From positions 1-9,301 of the forward strand of contig JAUVGM010000063.1 of NCBI GenBank assembly GCA_030593785.1: DNA of 9,301 nt, read 5' to 3'. The position numbers and the translations under genes were made by a program. Positions 1 through 5,593 of the stretch are shown piece by piece (position 1 is the stretch's first letter; each line of letters opens with the position of its first letter). The notes beneath the pieces are model-generated. The model did not search any database, had not been told where the DNA came from, and was given only the letters and a program-made list of their open reading frames with translations. Origin of the DNA: Gammaproteobacteria bacterium (GTDB lineage: Bacteria > Pseudomonadota > Gammaproteobacteria > UBA6429 > Thiohalophilaceae).

Positions 1-109
1 TATTAGCAAGATTTTTTGTGATTTTAGATTCTGTACGTTTTTGAAAGATAAGCAAAATTAACGCAATAATAGAAAATCCGGCAGCGGCAAGTGAGATTTG
101 ATTCAACAT
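1..109 (-). CDS. N-terminal fragment of a membrane-anchored protein, cut by the window edge
   Basis: The minus strand reads open from an ATG at 109 to the window edge for 36 codons. The product begins MLNQISLAAAGFSIIALILL, a single hydrophobic segment at about residues 5-22, followed by a basic stretch with QKR and further lysines. By the positive-inside rule the N-terminus would be outside and the rest cytoplasmic. No clear Shine-Dalgarno sequence precedes the ATG, so the start is only the best available one. It is divergent from the methyltransferase-like gene at 251. Too little is visible to name a family: a short N-terminal anchor like this occurs in many signalling, envelope and assembly proteins. 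That it is coding is probable, not proven. Confidence 0.5.
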   Translation of the reverse strand, partial: MLNQISLAAAGFSIIALILLIFQKRTESKITKNLAN

Positions 110-250
110 AATATTATTTTAGAATTTTTCGTTTGCTCAATGATTAGTTAAACTTTTTTCTTTTGCTAACTTTATACTATTACTTAAGCTATTGATATTA
201 AAGTGTAAAATTGAAGCAATAGGTTTATATAATTTTGTGGGCAATGAAAC
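110..250. promoter_or_regulatory. Divergent intergenic region with a candidate -10 for the gene at 251
   Basis: This AT-rich spacer separates two divergent starts and must hold promoters for both. A perfect TATAAT lies at 228-233 on the plus strand, but no convincing -35 hexamer lies 16-18 bp upstream, and transcription from it would leave only about a 10-nt leader before the ATG at 251. A second -10-like hexamer, TATACT, lies at 173-178, also without a good -35. Both are weak calls made by inspection. Confidence 0.25.
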
Positions 251-991
251 ATGGCCATTTTGTGGCAAAAAACGATAAAAAATACCCGTTATGAAGTCCG
301 TACCGCCGGGCAAACTCGGCGTTTATATACTGATGGTGTTTTTCATAGCCAATATAATTCTGAGCATGAGGTAACGGGTGGTGTTTGGGATATTTTGATG
401 TTGCCTGCCTTTTTTTATCCTGCTGAATCAATTCAACGTGTCCTGGTTCTAGGCGTGGGCGGCGGTGCAGTTATTCACATGTTACAACGCTATATTAAAC
501 CGACTGAAATTATTGGCGTAGAATTAAACCCGGTTCATATCATGCTGGCGAAACGTTACTTTGGTATCACGAGTAAGCAGGCAAAATTGGTACAGGCTGA
601 TGCGATTAAGTGGATTGATGAATATTCAGGTCCTCCCTTTGATCTAATTATTGACGACTTATTTGGTGAGCAAGATGGTGAGCCTGTTCGTGTTGCTAAA
701 GCTAATAAATCCTGGTTTGAAAAGTTAAATTCTCACTTGAGTCCTGAAGGCGTTTTAGTGATGAACTTTATTAGTACTAAAGATTTAAAAAATAGTGCAG
801 GTGTATCGTATAAAAAAATATCAGGTTTATTTAAGTCATCTTTTCAATTTACGTTAACGCACTATGTTAATGCCGTAGGTGCATTCTTGAAAAAAACAGT
901 AACCAGCCACATGTTACGGCAACGAATTAATAATATTGATGAACTTAAAAAAAGTAAAAAACTTGATTTCCATATTCGTAAATTAAAATAA
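251..991 (+). CDS. Spermidine-synthase-like Rossmann-fold methyltransferase-family protein
   Basis: The 246-residue product has the class I SAM-binding fold of the SpeE-like group. Visible motifs are the glycine loop VLGVGGGAV (residues 66-74), the acidic residue ending strand 2 in GVELNP (E91), the QADA motif (D117) and FDLIIDD (D131, D135, D136) where spermidine synthases carry their catalytic loop. The N-terminal part (about 14-55) resembles the beta-hairpin lead-in of that family. It is shorter than true SpeE (about 280-290 residues) and lacks the usual catalytic-loop sequence of polyamine synthases, so aminopropyl transfer is not supported; a methyltransferase acting on an unknown substrate is as likely. 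An in-frame TGA at 245-247 makes ATG 251 the first possible start; its ribosome site is weak. It leads a three-gene cluster, with 14 nt to the next gene. Confidence 0.8.
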   Translation: MAILWQKTIKNTRYEVRTAGQTRRLYTDGVFHSQYNSEHEVTGGVWDILMLPAFFYPAESIQRVLVLGVGGGAVIHMLQRYIKPTEIIGVELNPVHIMLAKRYFGITSKQAKLVQADAIKWIDEYSGPPFDLIIDDLFGEQDGEPVRVAKANKSWFEKLNSHLSPEGVLVMNFISTKDLKNSAGVSYKKISGLFKSSFQFTLTHYVNAVGAFLKKTVTSHMLRQRINNIDELKKSKKLDFHIRKLK

Positions 992-1005
992 GAAAGGAAT
1001 AAGTT

Positions 1006-1218
1006 ATGCGCTATCGAGATACTGGAGATTATCAGGATTTAGGTGTACCTGTTGATGATGGTTTGGTTTTCTTTTCCATTATTTTAGGTTTGACCATGGG
1101 TGTTGCTTTTATCTATTTTGGTTTGCGCGTTAAACGCTACTGGATGGTTATTTGGGGAGTAGGTCTGGTGTTAGCCGGGTTGTCTTATTTTGTGATGAGA
1201 ATGTTAGGGTATTTTTGA
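1006..1218 (+). CDS. Small two-helix inner-membrane protein of unknown function
   Basis: This 70-residue protein has two hydrophobic helices, at about residues 20-40 and 46-67. They are joined by a short basic turn (RVKRY), which predicts a cytoplasmic loop with both ends in the periplasm; the N-terminus is acidic (DTGDY, DDG), in agreement. A strong Shine-Dalgarno sequence, AGAAAGGA at 991-998, sits just ahead of the ATG, so it is a real gene despite its size. It starts 14 nt after the methyltransferase-like gene and ends 2 nt before the oxygenase-like gene, which points to one transcript and probable translational coupling. I recognise no family. Its role could be a membrane partner of either neighbour, but that is inference from position only. 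Confidence 0.75.
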   Translation: MRYRDTGDYQDLGVPVDDGLVFFSIILGLTMGVAFIYFGLRVKRYWMVIWGVGLVLAGLSYFVMRMLGYF

Positions 1219-1220
1219 AT

Positions 1221-1730
1221 ATGGATTTATATACGCGTGTTTTTAGTCAGCCCTGTTTTGATATTAATAAAAAAGTATTAGATCGATTTGAATCACTAGC
1301 AGAAGACGATTTTAAAGAACAAACACATTTCTTTCATGGCAGGTATGAAAATATTTATCTTGATGTGAATAAAATACCTGAGCTTAAAATTATTGTAGAT
1401 GCCGCACATGAAAATGCAGAAAAGATATTAAATATTAAGCAAGAAAAATTGGTGTCTGGTTTTTGGTTAAATTCTATGGCATCGGGAGATGTTACAACAG
1501 TACATACTCATGATGATGACGATGAACTTTTATCCTGCGTCTACTATATAAAAGTCCCCGAGAATTCTGGAGACTTAATTATTATTGATAACAAAGAAAA
1601 AACGATAGTAAAACCAGAAGAAGGCATGTTTGTATTTTTTACACCAGATACGTTACATGAAGTATCTAAAAATGAAAGTACCGAATCACGTTTATCTATC
1701 GCGTTTAATTTTGGCTTAATGAGAGCCTGA
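1221..1730 (+). CDS. Small 2OG-Fe(II) oxygenase superfamily protein
   Basis: The 169-residue product matches the pattern of the putative 2OG-Fe(II) oxygenase group (TIGR02466 / 2OG-FeII_Oxy_5 type): a W-x-N-S-M segment (residues 82-86), VHTHDDDDE (94-102), a CVYYI strand, an F-F-x-P-D-x-L-H segment ending in H146, and R157-L-S then FNFG. The likely iron triad is H97-x-D99 with H146, and R157, 11 residues after H146, suits binding of the 2-oxoglutarate carboxylate; H95 is another possible ligand. The substrate is unknown. I chose ATG 1221 because the product aligns with the family from there. The same frame is open back to 1152, but those 23 codons lie wholly inside the upstream gene and read as a basic, unrelated sequence. 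The start follows the previous stop by 2 nt. Its 3' end overlaps the convergent PAS gene by 15 bp. Confidence 0.8.
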   Translation: MDLYTRVFSQPCFDINKKVLDRFESLAEDDFKEQTHFFHGRYENIYLDVNKIPELKIIVDAAHENAEKILNIKQEKLVSGFWLNSMASGDVTTVHTHDDDDELLSCVYYIKVPENSGDLIIIDNKEKTIVKPEEGMFVFFTPDTLHEVSKNESTESRLSIAFNFGLMRA

Positions 1731-2264
1731 GCCTTTATTACGAAATTCACTGAATAAAGTATCATTACATTCATCACAAATCCCATGTGAAAAATCAGCA
1801 CCAGTATGCTTTTGTAAATAGTCTTCAAAGGATACCCAGTGACCATCTTCTTCACGTATTTTTCTACAGTAAGAGCAAATGCTAATAATGCCTTTTTTTA
1901 AGCCTAGTAATTTAGTGATATCGCGAAACTCTTCTATCACATATATAACTTCACCTTTGTCATCGAAAACAGGAGTGGTAGTTACTTCCTCAACAATGGC
2001 ATGATCTTCAACCCAAACATGATGAACCGTTGAAGATGTTTTTCTTGTTTTAAAGCTTTCAGTAACAGGGCAAGAGCGTCCAGTTTTTATATTACAGTTT
2101 TCAGTAAAATTATAGGCTCCCGTATAGCATCTCAGCGGACTGAGATTGAGACTTTTATTATTATTTCTTTGTTTGAAAGCATTATTTGAATCAACGACAG
2201 TCATATTTTTGTCGATTACTGCAACGGCGGTTTGAATATGATCAATAAGTTTAAAATCTCCCAT
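1716..2264 (-). CDS. PAS-domain protein with C-terminal four-cysteine module
   Basis: The 182-residue protein has one PAS domain at about residues 5-118, beginning IDHIQTAVAVIDKNMTVVDSN and ending with the typical VIEEFRDIT strand. Then comes a C-terminal module, IISICSYCRKIREEDGHW to FSHGICDEC, with C130-x2-C133 and C163-x2-C166. This tail recurs at the end of many PAS or receiver proteins and looks like a metal-binding Cys4 unit. Three more cysteines (C46, C57, C65) lie inside the PAS domain in the pattern C-x10-C-x7-C-P. There is no kinase, GGDEF, EAL, helix-turn-helix or membrane segment, so it is a soluble sensor or adaptor without a visible output. The start is well supported by AAAGGAGAGA just upstream (2268-2277 on the plus strand). 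An FNR-type box lies 158 bp upstream. Ligand and partner are unknown. Confidence 0.85.
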   Translation of the reverse strand: MGDFKLIDHIQTAVAVIDKNMTVVDSNNAFKQRNNNKSLNLSPLRCYTGAYNFTENCNIKTGRSCPVTESFKTRKTSSTVHHVWVEDHAIVEEVTTTPVFDDKGEVIYVIEEFRDITKLLGLKKGIISICSYCRKIREEDGHWVSFEDYLQKHTGADFSHGICDECNDTLFSEFRNKGSGSH

Positions 2265-2368
2265 GGTTCTCTCCTTTGGGGATAAGGATATTTCTGCATT
2301 TATTTAGTAAAAATATAAACACCAATAATTGATTCATTAATTATGTGTTATTTATACTTTAGCCCCTT

Positions 2369-2392
2369 TGCAAAAGTTTTGCAGCAGCAAAA
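2369..2392. promoter_or_regulatory. Triple alternating GCAAAA/TTTTGC motif upstream of the PAS gene
   Basis: The half-site GCAAAA occurs at 2370-2375, its complement TTTTGC at 2377-2382, and GCAAAA again at 2387-2392. The first two form a perfect 15-bp palindrome, TGCAAAA-G-TTTTGCA (2369-2383). The last two form a second inverted repeat with a 4-nt AGCA gap. If the FNR-type box at 2422-2435 acts from -41.5, transcription would start near 2387, so this motif would cover the start and early leader. That position fits a repressor operator or alternative leader hairpins. No T-tract follows it, so it is unlikely to be the greB terminator. Confidence 0.45.
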
Positions 2393-2421
2393 TAGGTAGG
2401 AATGACTTAAATAAGTGTTAA

Positions 2422-2435
2422 TTGATCCAGATCAA
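2422..2435 (-). promoter_or_regulatory. Perfect FNR/Anr-type box upstream of the PAS-Cys4 gene
   Basis: The sequence TTGATCCAGATCAA is an exact match to the FNR/Anr consensus TTGAT-N4-ATCAA. It lies between the end of greB and the start of the minus-strand PAS gene, so that gene is the only plausible target. No clean -10 hexamer sits at the class II spacing; the weak candidates are TATTTT read on the minus strand at 2394-2389 and TATAAA at 2356-2351. Binding by an FNR-family regulator is inferred from the consensus. Confidence 0.7.
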
Positions 2436-2492
2436 ATTAAGCTGCGCAGGCTGGCATAATTAATTAAAAATTGATGAAAAATGACAGGTATT

Positions 2493-2990
2493 TTATTGAT
2501 TGTAGGTAATATGACTAATATAAAAGTTTTCAGTGCCATTTGGGGTTTCAACTTTTACCTCGTCTTCGAGGTGTTTTTTGAGTAAGGCTTTTGCCACGGG
2601 AGAATCCATGCTGATCCAGCCTTTCTTGGGATCAAACTCATCGGGTCCAACGATGCGATAGGTTTTTTCTTCACCATTATCATCTTCCAGCGTAACCCAT
2701 GCAGCAAAAAATACCTGTTGTGGATTGCTGGGTAGATTATCGACGATTTTTAAGTCTGGTAAACGTCTTTGTAAATAACGAATTCGGTAATCAATTTCGC
2801 GCAGTTCTTTTTTACGATAAATATATTCGGCGTTTTCTGAGCGATCACCCTCGGCTGCCGCTTCGGCCAAAATTTTCACCACATAAGCACGTCGTTTCCA
2901 TAACGCCTTAAGTTCAGCATCAAGTTTGACATAGCCATCGGCTGTAATATAAGGCGAACTTTTTGGTTGAGGTGGTCGATAACGTCCCAT
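2493..2990 (-). CDS. greB: Transcript cleavage factor GreB
   Basis: GreB binds the secondary channel of RNA polymerase and stimulates cleavage of backtracked RNA so that elongation resumes. The 165-residue protein (E. coli GreB is 158) shows the N-terminal antiparallel coiled coil at about residues 15-80. The conserved tip is AEGDRSENAEYIYRKKELREID, with the acidic D and E of the D-x-S-E-N segment that coordinate the catalytic magnesium. The C-terminal FKBP-like domain follows, containing the typical YRIVGPDEFDPKKGWIS and SPVAKALL segments. The opening RYRPPQPKSSPYIT is typical of GreB, not GreA. The ATG lies 6 nt after the stop of the upstream lipoprotein gene and has no strong ribosome site of its own, so it is probably translated by coupling within a two-gene transcript. 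Confidence 0.95.
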   Translation of the reverse strand: MGRYRPPQPKSSPYITADGYVKLDAELKALWKRRAYVVKILAEAAAEGDRSENAEYIYRKKELREIDYRIRYLQRRLPDLKIVDNLPSNPQQVFFAAWVTLEDDNGEEKTYRIVGPDEFDPKKGWISMDSPVAKALLKKHLEDEVKVETPNGTENFYISHITYNQ

Positions 2991-2996
2991 AGAAAT

Positions 2997-3221
2997 TTAG
3001 TTATTTTCATCCATTGTTTCTTGTTGCTGTTTTAGGCTTTCTTGCATTTTGTTCGCCATGTCTTTGGCCGACTGTAAAGTATCGGTTTGTGTTTTCCAAA
3101 CGTGATCGCCCTTAGCTTTATCTTTTGTTGTAGCTTCATCGGGATTATCACCACAAGCGACCATTATTGAAGCCAGTGATGAGATAAATCCTAGCAAAAT
3201 AATTCTTTTTAGACTGTTCAT
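2997..3221 (-). CDS. Small lipoprotein of unknown function upstream of greB
   Basis: This 74-residue protein begins with a basic N-region (MNSLKR), a hydrophobic core and a lipobox-like IMVAC, predicting lipidation at C23. The residues after the cysteine are G and D; with glycine at +2 it should not show the classic Asp+2 inner-membrane retention signal, so an outer-membrane location is likely. The mature part is only about 50 residues, very polar, and ends in a glutamine- and lysine-rich helical stretch (KDMANKMQESLKQQQETM) that could form a coiled coil. A GAGG ribosome site lies at 3227-3230 on the plus-strand numbering. It is followed by greB after 6 nt, so the pair is likely one transcript. 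I recognise no family and the link to GreB may only be transcriptional. Confidence 0.75.
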   Translation of the reverse strand: MNSLKRIILLGFISSLASIMVACGDNPDEATTKDKAKGDHVWKTQTDTLQSAKDMANKMQESLKQQQETMDENN

Positions 3222-3355
3222 TTATGCCTCACTTATTTACTCAAAAAGGTGATTTTAATGTACCACGATATCGCAGAATCTGATGAAAATGAAAGTATTT
3301 ATTGCATCAAATATAGTAGACTAGCGGCTCTTTAAATTCCGGGTAAAACCTTCTC
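3222..3355. promoter_or_regulatory. Divergent promoter region between the lipoprotein/greB pair and uup
   Basis: This 134-bp AT-rich spacer separates two outward-facing genes and must carry both promoters. On the plus strand TATAGT at 3312-3317 is a candidate -10 for uup, but no good -35 precedes it at 16-18 bp. I see no operator or strong inverted repeat. Confidence 0.3.
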
Positions 3356-5230
3356 ATGGCGTTAATTAAACTAGAATCTGCTAGCTTGGCATATGGCCAC
3401 GTTCCCTTATTAGATAAGGTCGATTTGCAAATCGATGCTGGTGAACGCGTCTGTTTAGTCGGCCGTAATGGCGCGGGTAAATCAACCTTAATGCGGGTGA
3501 TGGAAGGCGTGGCAGAATTAGATGAAGGCGGTTTATGGAAAAAGCCTGATTTACGTATAGGCATTCTTGCCCAGGAAGTCCCGCAACTCGATGAATTAAC
3601 CGTTTACGATGTCGTTGCAGGTGGTTTAGATCATATTGGTGAAGTGATTGCTGAATATCACCATGTTCTACATGAAATGGAAACGAATTTTTCCGATGCT
3701 ATTAATAATAAACTCGCGCGTTTACAAGATGAAATTGATTCTAATGATGGTTGGAATGTTGAGCAACGTATTACCACTGTTATAACAAAACTAGAGTTAC
3801 CCGAAGATGCGTTAATGGGTTCTTTGTCAGGTGGTTATAAACGTCGCGTAATGTTGGCGCGCGCTTTAGTGTTGGATCCAGAACTTATTTTACTCGATGA
3901 ACCTACCAACCATCTTGATGTTGCAGCAATCCAATGGATGGAAGACTTTTTATTAGGTTTTAATGGTGCCGTTTTATTTATTACCCATGATCGAACCTTC
4001 CTGCGACATCTCGCTACCCGAATTGTCGAGCTTGATCGTGGAAAAATCATCTCATGGCCAGGGAATTACGATACCTATATTAAGAACAAAGAAGAACGTG
4101 CCGTTATCGAAGAGCAACAAAACGCCTTATTTGATAAAAAACTTGCACAAGAAGAAGTCTGGATTCGTCAGGGCATTAAAGCACGACGTACCCGTAATGA
4201 AGGTCGTGTTCGCGCCCTGGAACAATTACGCAGAGAACGCTCATCGCGTTTAAATAAAGTCGGTAATGTGAACTTACAAGTTGAAAGTGGCGAGGCATCC
4301 GGCAAGATAGTCATTGAGGCTGAAGGTATTTCTAAATCTTTTGCTGATAAAACTATTGTTAAGTCGCTCACCACCAAAATCATGCGAGGCGATCGCATCG
4401 GTATTTTAGGGCCAAATGGCGTTGGTAAAAGTACACTACTGAAAATGTTACTGGGTGAGTTAGAACCCGATACTGGAACAGTAAGTTTAGGAACAAAATT
4501 ATCAGTTGCCTACTTTGATCAACAACGTGCGGTTCTCGACCTTGAAAAAACCGTAGCGGATAATCTTAACTTTGGCAGTGATACCATTACGATTAATGGC
4601 CGTTCGCGTCATGTAATGAGTTACCTACAAGACTTCTTATTCCCTCCTGCACGTGTACGTTCGCCGGTGAAATCATTATCAGGTGGTGAACGTAATCGTT
4701 TGTTACTTGCACGTTTGTTTATCCAGCCCGCTAATTTATTAGTGTTAGATGAACCGACTAATGATCTTGATGTAGAAACTCTGGAATTACTGGAAGAGTT
4801 GCTTTGCAACTACGATGGTACCTTAATCCTTGTAAGTCATGATCGTACATTTCTTGATAACGTGGTTACCAGCACACTGGCTTTTGAAGGTGATGGTGAG
4901 GTTAATGAGTATGTTGGTGGTTATGAAGATTGGTTAAGACAATCACGACAAGCCAATACACCTTCGACGGTTAAAAAAAATGAGAAAAAAGAAGTAAAGC
5001 CTGAAAAGAAGAAAAGCAAGTTAAGCTATAAGGATCAATTTGAACTGGATACTCTTCCGCAAAAAATTGAAAAATTAGAAACTGAACAAGAACAAATCCA
5101 AAATAAAATTGCGGAACCTGATTTTTATCAACAAGAAAAGAAAGAGGTTGATAAAGTATTAGCGCGTTTGAGTGAATTAGAAAAAGAACTTGAAACAACC
5201 TATGAACGTTGGGAAGAATTGGGCGATTAG
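3356..5230 (+). CDS. uup: ABC-F ATPase Uup
   Basis: Uup is a soluble ABC-F protein with two ATP-binding cassettes and no membrane domain; in E. coli it is ribosome-associated and affects transposon precise excision. The 624-residue product (E. coli Uup is 635) shows Walker A GRNGAGKST (36-44), signature SLSGG (156-160), Walker B ILLDEPTNHLD (178-188, catalytic E182) and H-switch H211. The second cassette has Walker A GPNGVGKST (352-360), SLSGGERNR (440-448), LVLDEPTNDLD (462-472, E466) and H495. The charged linker between the cassettes (about 240-310) is the tRNA-facing element of the family. A lysine-rich stretch then leads into a C-terminal coiled coil (about 555-624), the DNA-binding tail that marks Uup among ABC-F paralogues. 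The start matches the usual Uup N-terminus, although the ribosome site is weak. All catalytic motifs are intact. Confidence 0.93.
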   Translation: MALIKLESASLAYGHVPLLDKVDLQIDAGERVCLVGRNGAGKSTLMRVMEGVAELDEGGLWKKPDLRIGILAQEVPQLDELTVYDVVAGGLDHIGEVIAEYHHVLHEMETNFSDAINNKLARLQDEIDSNDGWNVEQRITTVITKLELPEDALMGSLSGGYKRRVMLARALVLDPELILLDEPTNHLDVAAIQWMEDFLLGFNGAVLFITHDRTFLRHLATRIVELDRGKIISWPGNYDTYIKNKEERAVIEEQQNALFDKKLAQEEVWIRQGIKARRTRNEGRVRALEQLRRERSSRLNKVGNVNLQVESGEASGKIVIEAEGISKSFADKTIVKSLTTKIMRGDRIGILGPNGVGKSTLLKMLLGELEPDTGTVSLGTKLSVAYFDQQRAVLDLEKTVADNLNFGSDTITINGRSRHVMSYLQDFLFPPARVRSPVKSLSGGERNRLLLARLFIQPANLLVLDEPTNDLDVETLELLEELLCNYDGTLILVSHDRTFLDNVVTSTLAFEGDGEVNEYVGGYEDWLRQSRQANTPSTVKKNEKKEVKPEKKKSKLSYKDQFELDTLPQKIEKLETEQEQIQNKIAEPDFYQQEKKEVDKVLARLSELEKELETTYERWEELGD

Positions 5231-5269
5231 GTTTATTTAAAATATCTCGATATTGAGAAGCGACTAAAT

Positions 5270-5348
5270 TGTAGGTTGGCTTAAGCGTAGTGAAGCCAAC
5301 AGTTTAAAAATGTTGGCTTCGTCGCCTTGCTCCTTAACCCAACCTACG
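5270..5348. repeat. Two inverted REP units (BIME-like element) with GTAG feet
   Basis: The left unit (5271-5300) begins with a GTAG foot and forms a perfect 8-bp hairpin: GTTGGCTT at 5275-5282 pairs with AAGCCAAC at 5293-5300. The right unit, read on the minus strand from 5347, also begins GTAG and forms a hairpin of GTTGGGTT with AAGCCAAC, 7 of 8 pairs. The two units face each other across a 9-nt AT spacer (5302-5310), and their inner edges pair perfectly over 10 bp (5292-5301 with 5311-5320). A GTAG foot beside an imperfect hairpin is the hallmark of REPs mobilised by TnpA-REP (RAYT) enzymes. It could also form part of the 3' end of the uup transcript, although no T-tract follows. Confidence 0.8.
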
Positions 5349-5593
5349 TAACATGAAAATTAGAAGTTTTCTATGGCTGGTGGAACAATGACGATTATGC
5401 TTTATGTGGTTCAAATAAATCGAATGTTTTTCATTAATGTTTCCTCGTAATGACAGGAAGTCTCCTACTTCTAAATCAAGAAAAATAAAAATACAAGTCT
5501 GGTTTTGAACTAATCTTTTGATAAAATCAGGCAATGTCATTTTTCGTTTTTTATACCTATTAATTTCACAACAAATAAAAGTATCTATTACCC
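5349..5593. other. Rest of the uup-tex spacer, no confident gene
   Basis: Together with the REP pair this fills the 363 bp between uup and tex. It is AT-rich and must hold the tex promoter, but I find no convincing -35/-10 pair; TTGATA at 5518-5523 and TATTAA at 5558-5563 are too far apart. A minus-strand open frame here (5334-5540) is weak: its last codons are REP sequence and its ATG has no ribosome site. Confidence 0.4.

Noticed and set aside
225..431. Minus-strand open frame opposite the start of the methyltransferase-like gene
   Set aside because: It is antisense to a conserved region and its sequence does not look like a real protein.
251..991. Naming the first gene speE (spermidine synthase)
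   Set aside because: The fold and glycine loop fit, but the protein is short and the catalytic-loop sequence differs from true polyamine synthases. Many such relatives are not aminopropyltransferases.
1152..1220. Upstream extension of the oxygenase frame to ATG 1152
   Set aside because: These codons lie wholly inside the small membrane-protein gene and give a sequence unlike the family. ATG 1221, 2 nt after that gene's stop, fits better.
1544..1855. Minus-strand open frame across the oxygenase/PAS junction
   Set aside because: It overlaps two well-supported genes in another frame and has no supporting ribosome site or family match.
2437..2458. GC-rich near-palindrome (AGCTGCGCAGGCT) downstream of greB as its terminator
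   Set aside because: The stem is short and imperfect, and no T-tract follows it in the greB direction.
5334..5540. Minus-strand open frame of 68 codons in the uup-tex spacer
   Set aside because: Its C-terminal codons are REP sequence, the ATG has no ribosome site, and the peptide resembles no family I know. It could be a decayed gene, but nothing supports that.
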